Shown here piece by piece: positions 14,436-19,825 of a stretch of 44,236 bases of DNA. A program made the translations under genes and the position numbers. This DNA is from a virus: the IMG/VR virus record IMGVR_UViG_3300028536_000004, positions 1 through 44,236 of that record; one strand, written 5' to 3'. How positions within the stretch are numbered: position 1 is the first letter of the stretch; each line of letters starts with the position of its first letter. The notes beneath the pieces are model-generated. The model worked only from the letters and a program-made list of their open reading frames with translations. It had not been told where the DNA came from and ran no database searches.

Positions 14436-15044
14436 TCAAATATCCTTCTTTATTTCATGGAATTGAGCAAGAGTCATGATGGTCGCTTTATGCTGCGTCC
14501 AGAATTCTAATGCCTTTGGATCCATAGCCGAAATAGTGCGATCAGAAAATTTGCCCCATTCCGTGATCTTGTGCCCTTGGCATCCGATTTGAATATAAGA
14601 ATCTGAGATAGTTATAGGCCAACGGAGCCCGGAAAGACAAATCGGAGTCTTTGAGCATTCAAATAGTACTAACGCATTGCCGGAAACCCGCGCATTGCCG
14701 GAAACCCGCGCATTGCCGGAAACCCGCGCAGTGTCGTAAACCTGCGCAGTGTCGTAAACCTGCGCATTGCCGGAAACCCGCGCAGTGTCGTAAACCTGCG
14801 CATTGCCGGAAACCCACGCAGTGTCGTAAACCTGCGCATTGCTGTAAACCTGCGCATCGCTGTAAACCTGTGCATCGCCGAAAACCCACGCATTGTCGGA
14901 TTGAGAAAGATTATTCTCGCCTTCAATCCAGCCGCCGAGCTGGCCTATTGCGACGCCAATCGACGCGATTTCGGCGACTGCGCGAATCCTATGCAATGTG
15001 CGACCCAAGAAAACTTTGGTTTCGTCTGTGAGTTCATATTTCAT
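14436..15044 (-). CDS. Hexapeptide-repeat beta-helix protein, 202 aa
   Basis: After a conserved head (MKYELTDETKVFLGRTLHRI, then QLGGWIEGENNLSQSDNAWV), residues about 45-125 consist of six-residue repeats of two kinds, VYDTAQ and VSGNAR. These predict a left-handed parallel beta-helix. The C-terminal part (IQIGCQGHKITEWGKF) is a non-repetitive cap. The family is widespread in phages and prophages without known function, from memory. The repeat is encoded by 18-bp tandem units and may vary in number. The start ATG at 15044 has only a weak ribosome-binding site. Confidence 0.85.
   Translation of the reverse strand: MKYELTDETKVFLGRTLHRIRAVAEIASIGVAIGQLGGWIEGENNLSQSDNAWVFGDAQVYSDAQVYSNAQVYDTAWVSGNAQVYDTARVSGNAQVYDTAQVYDTARVSGNARVSGNARVSGNALVLFECSKTPICLSGLRWPITISDSYIQIGCQGHKITEWGKFSDRTISAMDPKALEFWTQHKATIMTLAQFHEIKKDI
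14674..14889. repeat. Twelve 18-bp tandem repeats inside a coding region
   Basis: Twelve complete units and a partial one are present. Two main types alternate in the order A A A B B A B A B followed by three diverged units, where A is GCATTGCCGGAAACCCGC and B is GCAGTGTCGTAAACCTGC. Each unit keeps the reading frame of the minus-strand gene. There are no spacers, so it is not a CRISPR array. Confidence 0.95.
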
Positions 15045-15077
15045 GTTAATTATCCCGTGTTAATTTCACATATTATA

Positions 15078-15314
15078 TCAGGCTTCCCGCACATAAAAGT
15101 GAGCGCGCGGCGCGCGCCAGATAACTCTTTCTCGGGCTGTGTTCGGTGCTCTGATATCACGGCACTTTCCGGCGCATGAATGCGCCCAAACGGTGCCGGT
15201 GTGGTTAGTAGTAAAAGAATCCTCAGTGCCACACACGCTGCACGCATAGACGCGGTTAGCCACAAGCGGCGTCCATTCCGCGTTGATATCTGGGTTATGA
15301 GCGTCGCGATCCAT
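15078..15314 (-). CDS. Small zinc-finger-like protein, 78 aa
   Basis: The protein contains YACSVCGTEDSFTTN followed by HSCAGKCRD, that is Cys-x2-Cys and Cys-x3-Cys separated by about 19 residues with His between, a likely zinc-binding domain. The ATG at 15314 has GGAGG upstream and starts MDRDAHNPD; an upstream ATG at 15335 would lie inside the previous gene. The C-terminus is basic (RERVIWRAPRAHFYVREA). The function is unknown. Confidence 0.75.
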   Translation of the reverse strand: MDRDAHNPDINAEWTPLVANRVYACSVCGTEDSFTTNHTGTVWAHSCAGKCRDIRAPNTARERVIWRAPRAHFYVREA

Positions 15315-15315
15315 C

Positions 15316-15450
15316 TCAGAAGTCCTCCGCTTCATTCGCCGGAAAGGCGATGCACATGAACAATACGGCGAACTTGATGGTGCGCGCCCGCCGGCGCGTC
15401 ATGGTGCGCGTCCTGCTGGCGTAGGTGCGGCTATAGTCGATGCGCTTCAT
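15316..15450 (-). CDS. Small membrane protein, 44 aa
   Basis: The frame begins MKRIDYSRTYASRTRTMTRR, a very basic N-terminus, followed by a hydrophobic stretch TIKFAVLFMCIAFPA and an acidic tail NEAEDF. This suggests a single membrane span with N-terminus inside, or a short signal sequence. AAAGGGA lies upstream of the ATG at 15450. The stop is followed immediately by the next gene (TGAGATGG). The role is unknown. Confidence 0.6.
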   Translation of the reverse strand: MKRIDYSRTYASRTRTMTRRRARTIKFAVLFMCIAFPANEAEDF

Positions 15451-15481
15451 AGCTTCGTCCCTTTCCGATCGATGCACTAGC

Positions 15482-15769
15482 TTAATCTCTAAAACTAATG
15501 AACATTATGGTGTTTGACTTATAGGGCCGAAATTCGATCATATCTCCATAATTAGAAGTAACGCCTCGCACATTTGTCAACCCCATTACGGCTTTTGCAC
15601 GTTTCATGAGTTCTCTATTTGCGATACGATTGGCTTTTACATAATTTGTTGAACCATCGTACCCGTAATGAGTTAGCTTTGGCACTGCTATAATTTCCCG
15701 ACGCACCCACGAATAATTAGCTGCACCTCCGAATGTATCAGTATATTCTACGTCATATATGTTTGACAT
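15482..15769 (-). CDS. Hypothetical protein, 95 aa
   Basis: The ATG at 15769 starts MSNIYDVEYTDTFGGAANYS, just downstream of the stop of the preceding small gene. The protein has a mixed alpha/beta pattern with VKANRIANRELMKRAKAVMG in the middle and FRPYKSNTIMFISFRD at the end. No family is recognised. An upstream in-frame extension to 15904 overlaps the 53-residue gene and is not used here. Confidence 0.7.
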   Translation of the reverse strand: MSNIYDVEYTDTFGGAANYSWVRREIIAVPKLTHYGYDGSTNYVKANRIANRELMKRAKAVMGLTNVRGVTSNYGDMIEFRPYKSNTIMFISFRD

Positions 15770-15770
15770 A

Positions 15771-15932
15771 TCAATTATCCCCAATCTTATTCGTGGCATT
15801 TTCAACGCCACGGGCACGAATGATGACGCGGCGGAAATTACGTTGACGCATCGGAACAGGTTTGGACGGCATGAAAGCCAATCCTGCCAGCATGATGGAT
15901 GCAAAAGTCCCTGCGAAAATTAGAGCGGTCAT
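15771..15932 (-). CDS. Small membrane protein, 53 aa
   Basis: MTALIFAGTFASIMLAGLAF forms one membrane span, followed by a basic segment (MRQRNFRRVIIRARG) that would lie in the cytoplasm. The ATG at 15932 is preceded by GGAGATTACGAG, the same ribosome-binding segment as before the gene at 15996-16181. The function is unknown; short single-span proteins in an early block often act on the host envelope. Confidence 0.65.
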   Translation of the reverse strand: MTALIFAGTFASIMLAGLAFMPSKPVPMRQRNFRRVIIRARGVENATNKIGDN

Positions 15933-15995
15933 CTCGTAATCTCCTTGCTAAATTTATCAGTGAGCCGGTTTCGCACTAACCGACGCACGGGAAAC

Positions 15996-16181
15996 TTAGT
16001 TTTCGTAAGAATTGAATTCTCGCCGGCTTCCTACCGTGGATTCATATTCATCGGCAGCGTGCCAGCCTTTTGCCCATTCGACGTTTGATGGGCTGCCGAC
16101 AGCATAAGGATTACGTGCACCTGTGCGATATCCCTCACGACCTTGAGCACGTACATTATAGGTCCAATGTGCATACACCAT
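15996..16181 (-). CDS. RMF/CrpP-like small protein, 61 aa
   Basis: The core AQGREGYRTGARNPYAVGSP then EWAKGWHAADE matches the G..G...NPY......W..GW..A spacing of ribosome-modulation-factor and CrpP-like proteins. It also resembles the N-terminus of the gene at 12620-13006. The ATG at 16181 has GGGAG upstream. If the fold is right the protein may bind ribosomes or another nucleoprotein target early in infection; this is inference. Confidence 0.72.
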   Translation of the reverse strand: MVYAHWTYNVRAQGREGYRTGARNPYAVGSPSNVEWAKGWHAADEYESTVGSRREFNSYEN

Positions 16182-16454
16182 CTCGTAATCTCCCTATATC
16201 TCTTAATTGGTATGCGAGTAACCTAATAACCTTTTTAGTCCTATGCAAGCAAAATCGACATTAGCTCAAATTTTGATGATTAACACCGTGTTTTCTATAA
16301 AAAGGCTATTAGGCGCCAATAACGAACGTGCGCGAGCGCGATAGAGGACATGCCTCGCAAGTGCCATCGTCATTCGCTGCGCCTTACGGCGCGGACGCTC
16401 ATTCCTCAGGCGCGCTCGGCCAACATCTCCCCCGATTTCTTCTCATCATAATCC
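16182..16454. other. Intergenic region with mixed AT-rich and GC-rich parts
   Basis: The right part (about 16320-16440) is GC-rich with short hairpins such as GCGCC-TTAC-GGCGC at 16379-16392. The left part is AT-rich and carries the candidate promoter below. On the minus strand only frames of 10 to 35 codons exist, none with a convincing start site. I see no tRNA. Confidence 0.6.
16224..16252 (-). promoter_or_regulatory. Candidate minus-strand promoter
   Basis: On the minus strand TTGCTT and TTATTA are separated by 17 bases, about 45 bases upstream of the RMF-like gene start. It lies in the AT-rich part of the largest gap in the minus arm. The match to the sigma-70 consensus is moderate. Confidence 0.4.
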
Positions 16455-16718
16455 TTAAAAAATAATCCCGACCATCAAAAAATCAAAAGATAAGATTTCC
16501 CTCAAAGGCTTTTTCTCAATTGCGTTGGCTTCAAGAGTTCCACCCGCGTCCGGATATCCAAAACCTTCCGGATTTCTCCTAATCTCCCGCACCTTCGCCA
16601 GTTCTACTTTCGCCTGGGCACTCCCACACAACCCTCGCGCCCCGTACGCAACCCTTAGAGCCTGTTCAGCCCTATCGAGCACATCGAGTGCCCCACTACC
16701 CCACGCAAAGCCTCTCAT
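16455..16718 (-). CDS. Hypothetical protein, 87 aa
   Basis: The ATG at 16718 overlaps the stop of the upstream membrane peptide as ATGA and starts MRGFAWGSGALDVLDRAEQA. The middle is a charged helix (AKVELAKVREIRRNPEGF) and the C-terminus is hydrophobic (FDFLMVGIIF). No family is recognised. A longer in-frame extension to 16841 covers the membrane peptide gene and lacks its own ribosome-binding site. Confidence 0.65.
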   Translation of the reverse strand: MRGFAWGSGALDVLDRAEQALRVAYGARGLCGSAQAKVELAKVREIRRNPEGFGYPDAGGTLEANAIEKKPLREILSFDFLMVGIIF

Positions 16719-16825
16719 GCCACTGCAACCGCGATCACGCACCCGACAAACAACACAGCGCCGACCAACGGCCCGGCAAACACAGTTCCGATCCCAGCGA
16801 TCGTCAGAGTGATCAATAACGGCAT
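16715..16825 (-). CDS. 36-residue hydrophobic membrane peptide
   Basis: The frame encodes MPLLITLTIAGIGTVFAGPL then VGAVLFVGCVIAVAVA, almost wholly hydrophobic with glycines, which is long enough for one or two short membrane spans. GGAG lies nine bases before the ATG at 16825. It is the first gene of the minus arm and overlaps the next gene as ATGA. Holin-like or envelope-targeting activity is possible but not shown. Confidence 0.65.
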   Translation of the reverse strand: MPLLITLTIAGIGTVFAGPLVGAVLFVGCVIAVAVA

Positions 16826-16920
16826 GGCAGTATCTCCTCACGTTTCGTCACCTTCTGAATATCCCAGATAGTTTAATAAATCGTGAAGAATAAAAAAGAT
16901 GACGATGTGTGAGAAAGAGC

Positions 16921-16949
16921 TTGACATGCATTACGGTACGTCACATACT
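16921..16949 (+). promoter_or_regulatory. Plus-arm promoter P1
   Basis: TTGACA at 16921-16926 and CATACT at 16944-16949 are separated by 17 bases, a perfect -35 box with ideal spacing. The spacer CATTACGGTACGTCA is a partial inverted repeat that could bind a regulator. Confidence 0.85.
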
Positions 16950-16993
16950 GAGGGCTGAGAGAATTGAAAAGATGGTGATACGTAAGAAAGAGC

Positions 16994-17022
16994 TTGACAT
17001 ACATTACGATGCGTCACATACT
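16994..17022 (+). promoter_or_regulatory. Plus-arm promoter P2
   Basis: TTGACA at 16994-16999 and CATACT at 17017-17022 are again 17 bases apart. This is the duplicated copy of P1, with three changes in the spacer (CATTACGATGCGTCA). Confidence 0.85.
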
Positions 17023-17039
17023 GAGGGCTGAGAGAATTG

Positions 17040-17360
17040 GAGACAGTCGGGAAAATAAAAAAGATTTCGGTCCGGTACCTTTTAGGATCTCCAGAGTTGG
17101 GACCGGGGGTGCCTGGATTTCAAGACGGGGCAGCCCGGCCGGGCGATGACGCGAAAAATATTTTCAGAAAAATTTCACGAACCGGATTAAACTCACCCTC
17201 TAATTATCCCAACCCCGGATATTCAACCCCACCTTCTAATTATCCCAACTCATAAAAACATTTCTAAATTTTCCCAATGAACCTCCCCTATCGTAACCTT
17301 TGCAAATATCCTCACCTCTATGCTATCCCCTCCCGGATGCTCAATTCAGGAGACCCTTCA
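17040..17360. other. Leader region of the plus arm, no supported gene
   Basis: About 320 bases lie between promoter P2 and the first plus-strand gene. They contain a palindrome CCCGGCCGGG near 17130, an AT-rich stretch after it, and a 20-bp direct repeat. A 72-codon frame (17037-17255) overlaps the promoter unit, has no ribosome-binding site and encodes a low-complexity Pro/Asn tail, so I do not call it. Confidence 0.65.
17193..17249. repeat. 20-bp direct repeat pair in the plus-arm leader
   Basis: CACCYTCTAATTATCCCAAC occurs at 17193-17212 and again at 17230-17249, with start points 37 bases apart (between three and four helical turns). Paired direct repeats in a leader may be binding sites for a regulator or an initiator. 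Confidence 0.8.
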
Positions 17361-17609
17361 ATGCTACCAAAATTCCCCAAACCAAAAGCCGGGTCAAACC
17401 GCAAAGCCGGGTCATCCGTGACAGCACACACCTATGATCCCGAAACCGGGAACCTCGACGTCACATTTCACGGCAACCGAACCTATCGTTACGCTGGCGT
17501 CCCAAAGGACAAAGCTGCCTCATTTAGAGACAGCACGTCACAAGGATCATTTGTGCATAATCATCTGATCGGCCATCACGACGTGACAGAGATGAAGCCC
17601 AAACGATAA
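17361..17609 (+). CDS. KTSC domain protein, 82 aa
   Basis: The KTSC domain is recognisable: SSVTAHTYDPETGNLDVTFH, then GNRTYRYAGVP and a final SQGSFVHNHLIGHH. The family is a short beta-rich domain of about 60 residues found in phages and in bacterial proteins, with a suspected nucleic-acid-related role. The N-terminus is basic (PKFPKPKAGSNRKAG). The ATG at 17361 has GGAG eight bases upstream; an in-frame start at 17277 is upstream of this site and unlikely. It is the first gene of the plus arm. Confidence 0.85.
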   Translation: MLPKFPKPKAGSNRKAGSSVTAHTYDPETGNLDVTFHGNRTYRYAGVPKDKAASFRDSTSQGSFVHNHLIGHHDVTEMKPKR

Positions 17610-17621
17610 GGCTTGAAAGAC

Positions 17622-17894
17622 ATGGATATCAAAAGTCTGGCGGAGCACCCCGTCATCTATATCATGATGCAAGCAGATAGGAGCTATGCGGGGATGTGTA
17701 GGTGTGGAGACATCTTTAAAGGCAAAGACTATGACGATGTATGTTTTGCTTGGGCGGCACATACTATTTTGAAAACGGAGAAATCAAAAAACCCTGTCAT
17801 GCGAGAACTGCGGGAATTGGGAGACGCCTATATGACAGGCCCAACAGATGATGAACCAATAGCCTTTAGAGGGGAAGATCATGGACAAACTTGA
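17622..17894 (+). CDS. Hypothetical protein, 90 aa
   Basis: The protein starts MDIKSLAEHPVIYIMMQADR and has CRCGDIF near residue 31, a possible part of a zinc site without the second pair. A helical acidic C-terminal half follows. I chose the ATG at 17622; a TTG lies nine bases upstream. Its last codons overlap the start of the next gene by 14 bases. The function is unknown. Confidence 0.7.
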   Translation: MDIKSLAEHPVIYIMMQADRSYAGMCRCGDIFKGKDYDDVCFAWAAHTILKTEKSKNPVMRELRELGDAYMTGPTDDEPIAFRGEDHGQT

Positions 17895-18039
17895 ATTAAG
17901 CGGCATGGAATATGCTTCGGACACGGCACGTCTCGATGCCTTGAAGGCGAAGCTGAAAGCGCGACAAGGCAAACCAGCATTCCGGGAAAACGTCCGGTAT
18001 CTCGAAACAGAGATAGCGCGGCTGGAAGGCAAGGCATGA
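17881..18039 (+). CDS. Small helical hypothetical protein, 52 aa
   Basis: MDKLELSGMEYASDTARLDA continues into LKAKLKARQGKPAFRENVRY and ends ARLEGKA, a charged helical protein that could form a coiled coil. GAGGGG lies upstream of the ATG at 17881. The stop overlaps the next start as ATGA. No family is recognised. Confidence 0.68.
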   Translation: MDKLELSGMEYASDTARLDALKAKLKARQGKPAFRENVRYLETEIARLEGKA

Positions 18040-18203
18040 CGGAAATGGACGCTTTCACGCACGGCAGAGAATGGATGACTGGCCTCGGCCCATACTCCGA
18101 TCTCGACTGCATCGAAGCGGCAGAGCGCTACGGCTACATGTTCGGTAGCATAGAATGCACGCGGTTTATCGACGGCGCCTTGAGCATCGATTTAGAGATA
18201 TGA
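18036..18203 (+). CDS. Small hypothetical protein, 55 aa
   Basis: MTEMDAFTHGREWMTGLGPY continues into SDLDCIEAAERYGYMFGSIE, an acidic aromatic protein. The region HGREWMTG and the later ERYGYMFG repeat a G-spaced helical pattern like that of small RMF-like proteins, but the match is weak. Translation is coupled to the upstream gene by ATGA. The function is unknown. Confidence 0.65.
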   Translation: MTEMDAFTHGREWMTGLGPYSDLDCIEAAERYGYMFGSIECTRFIDGALSIDLEI

Positions 18204-18258
18204 AAATGGGAATCAGGATGCTACTCTAGGCGCACGGGAGTGCTTGGAGGTGCTGACG

Positions 18259-18474
18259 ATGAAAAACTACATGCAAGTATCAAAGCCTATGAAGCAGGGA
18301 GCGCCAGAGAGCGCGCGGACACGATTGATCACCGGCCAGGGCGCCAAGGTTGTATCAGCGCCGATCGATAAAGCAGCCAAGACCGTTGACGCTGGCATCT
18401 GTATGCCTACGGATCATCCATCAGCGACGACGACGCGGACAGTGAAATCAGGCACGCAGGAGTTCATGGGATGA
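18259..18474 (+). CDS. Small structural-module hypothetical protein, 71 aa
   Basis: MKNYMQVSKPMKQGAPESAR starts at the ATG at 18259, which has GGAGG eight bases upstream. The protein is Thr/Ala-rich and appears disordered (PTDHPSATTTRTVKSGTQEF). Proteins of this kind occur just before the glycine-rich basic protein and terminase genes in P22-like phages, from memory. An in-frame ATG at 18244 precedes the ribosome-binding site. Confidence 0.7.
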   Translation: MKNYMQVSKPMKQGAPESARTRLITGQGAKVVSAPIDKAAKTVDAGICMPTDHPSATTTRTVKSGTQEFMG

Positions 18475-18641
18475 CGAAGAAAACCGGAACCTTCGCAGGC
18501 AAGTCCAACGCTCTCGGGCATGGCGGTCGCGCTGCACAGCTCAAAGCCAAAGGCGTACCCGGCGGCGTTATCGGCGCCATCGCACGCAAGAAGGGTGCAG
18601 CGCCAGGCGGTCCCAATTATCACGGCAGTAAGAAAAAGTAA
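18471..18641 (+). CDS. Glycine-rich basic protein, 56 aa
   Basis: The sequence MTKKTGTFAGKSNALGHGGR then AAQLKAKGVPGGVIGAIARK is highly basic and glycine-rich and ends PNYHGSKKK. Similar small proteins are often encoded upstream of the terminase of P22-like podoviruses, where their role is not known; packaging or DNA condensation are possible. The start overlaps the previous stop as ATGA. Confidence 0.78.
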   Translation: MTKKTGTFAGKSNALGHGGRAAQLKAKGVPGGVIGAIARKKGAAPGGPNYHGSKKK

Positions 18642-18643
18642 TC

Positions 18644-18985
18644 ATGAGCCAAGACTTGATTGTGCCGGACAGTCAAAAGGCTGTTTCCGCAATTAACAAG
18701 ATCCCTGTTATTTCGTCAGAAGCCTATGGACATCTGGGGAAATATGCCGGCGCTATCGTCTTGTCTGTGTTCGAACAAATAGGCGGCATAGAAAGATTTG
18801 CAGCTTGGTCGGATTCCAATCCATCTGACTATTATACTAAGATATTCGGCAAAGTCGTCCAGCGTTCGACGGCAGTGGAGCATAGTGGCACACTCACGAT
18901 CGACGACGCAATCACACGCCTTGAAAGCCAAGGGCAGATGTTCGATGCCGAGTTTGAGGATGTGACACCTCAATACGATCTCTAA
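18644..18985 (+). CDS. Conserved packaging-region protein, possible small terminase, 113 aa
   Basis: The central part SSEAYGHLGKYAGAIVLSVF then EQIGGIERFAAWSDSNPSDY and YTKIFGKVVQR is a pattern I have seen in proteins just upstream of phage large terminases, where a small terminase would be expected. I cannot confirm that function. The C-terminus EDVTPQYDL shares the YDL end with minus-arm proteins but is encoded by CAA TAC GAT CTC and has no ribosome-site role. The ATG at 18644 follows the previous stop by two bases. Confidence 0.75.
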   Translation: MSQDLIVPDSQKAVSAINKIPVISSEAYGHLGKYAGAIVLSVFEQIGGIERFAAWSDSNPSDYYTKIFGKVVQRSTAVEHSGTLTIDDAITRLESQGQMFDAEFEDVTPQYDL

Positions 18986-19000
18986 AGCAGCGGGTGAACC

Positions 19001-19276
19001 ATGATACCTCCAATCAGTCAATGGCGCGACATGAAGTCTGCGCCACGCAACGGTGAATGCATCCTTGTCGTGCACCGGGAATATAATCGCAAAGAGGGAC
19101 GTTTGCGTATCGCGACAGCGCAATGGCTCTGCAACGAACTCGGAGAAGAGTGGGGCTGGCGCTTGCCTTTTCGGACAGGTACGACGCAATATGCAGATGG
19201 ATGGCTCACCGTCGCTGAGCTCATGGCCTTCCAACAATCCGAGACACGGGCAAATGCGCCAGAGTTCGATCTTTAG
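19001..19276 (+). CDS. DUF551-like small protein, 91 aa
   Basis: The N-terminus ISQWRDMKSAPRNGECILVV resembles the W-x-x-x-x-x-A-P-x-x-G-x-x-I-L-V start of many short phage proteins (DUF551-like). A later segment EEWGWRLPFR and ADGW fit the same small beta fold. It ends ANAPEFDL, another member of the YDL-type ends, encoded by GAG TTC GAT CTT. GGGTGA lies before the ATG at 19001. The function is unknown. Confidence 0.72.
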   Translation: MIPPISQWRDMKSAPRNGECILVVHREYNRKEGRLRIATAQWLCNELGEEWGWRLPFRTGTTQYADGWLTVAELMAFQQSETRANAPEFDL

Positions 19277-19289
19277 ATTAGGGCATGGA

Positions 19290-19385
19290 ATGACAAATTT
19301 CTTTGTGGGCTTTTTCGTCGGTGCAGCTATCATGCTCATTATCTCACTCTTGCATCTCCTATTTTGGACAGGGGAAAATTCATGA
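19290..19385 (+). CDS. 31-residue membrane peptide
   Basis: MTNFFVGFFVGAAIMLIISL then LHLLFWTGENS is a single hydrophobic span with a short polar tail. AGGG lies about ten bases upstream of the ATG at 19290. The stop overlaps the next start as ATGA (19382). No family is recognised; the coupled position between two genes supports it. Confidence 0.6.
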   Translation: MTNFFVGFFVGAAIMLIISLLHLLFWTGENS

Positions 19386-19570
19386 CTCATGAAGAGAAAT
19401 ACAATGCGGACCTCGTTATCGCGGAAGAAATGGACGCAAAAGTTATTCTCGAAACTGCATGGCGTCGTGGATGGATTATGGTCCCAGCACAGAGTATGAA
19501 AGTATTTATACAAGGCGCAGAGACAGGTAATTGGCCTGCACTATATGATGCAGATGGGAAATTTTTATGA
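19382..19570 (+). CDS. Small hypothetical protein, 62 aa
   Basis: MTHEEKYNADLVIAEEMDAK leads into ILETAWRRGWIMVPAQSMKV, a mainly helical protein with a small beta end. GGGGAAA lies before the ATG at 19382, and both ends are coupled to neighbours by ATGA. The function is unknown. Confidence 0.7.
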   Translation: MTHEEKYNADLVIAEEMDAKVILETAWRRGWIMVPAQSMKVFIQGAETGNWPALYDADGKFL

Positions 19571-19824
19571 CGACGCCATCTAGAGACCGCAAGGATACCG
19601 CTGCAAAACTCGGGATCAAACTCCAAGCCGAGTATCGTGCGATGATCGATGCGACGGGCGAGAATGAAATTTCCAATGCCGCTATCCAACTCGGGATCAC
19701 GTTCAATTCCAACATCGAATTTATTTGCTGGGTGCTCAAAGAGTTTGGAGGGGTTGATCAAATGCCCCTTACGCGTGCTCGAAAGGCCGAACTGCCCAAG
19801 ACGCCTGCGATCTTGTTGAACTGA
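19567..19824 (+). CDS. Hypothetical protein upstream of terminase, 85 aa
   Basis: The protein MTTPSRDRKDTAAKLGIKLQ to AILLN is mixed, with a central acidic helix (YRAMIDATGENEISNAAIQL). Its position directly before the large terminase gene, whose ATG lies one base after this stop, would also fit a small terminase, as an alternative to the gene at 18644. No DNA-binding motif can be stated with confidence. Confidence 0.72.
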   Translation: MTTPSRDRKDTAAKLGIKLQAEYRAMIDATGENEISNAAIQLGITFNSNIEFICWVLKEFGGVDQMPLTRARKAELPKTPAILLN

Positions 19825-19825
19825 T

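Larger units (their letters stand above)
16894..17039. repeat. Tandem duplication of a 73-bp promoter-bearing unit
   Basis: Unit 1 is 16894-16966 and unit 2 is 16967-17039, adjacent and nearly identical; differences cluster in the first 20 bases and in the promoter spacer. Each unit contains one complete promoter and the same downstream segment CTGAGGGCTGAGAGAATTG. Confidence 0.93.

Noticed and set aside
14674-14900. Repeat array that might be taken for CRISPR
   Set aside because: The 18-bp units are contiguous, without spacers, and translate to hexapeptide repeats in frame on the minus strand.
14651-15031. Plus-strand reading frame with CRKPAH repeats over the 18-bp array
   Set aside because: It is the antisense shadow of the hexapeptide-repeat gene, whose N- and C-terminal parts are conserved and non-repetitive.
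15550-15600. TTGACA on the minus strand near 15580 as an early promoter
   Set aside because: It lies inside a coding region and lacks a good -10 box at proper spacing.
17037-17255. 72-codon plus-strand frame after the promoters
   Set aside because: It begins inside the second promoter unit, has no ribosome-binding site and encodes low-complexity sequence over the direct repeats.
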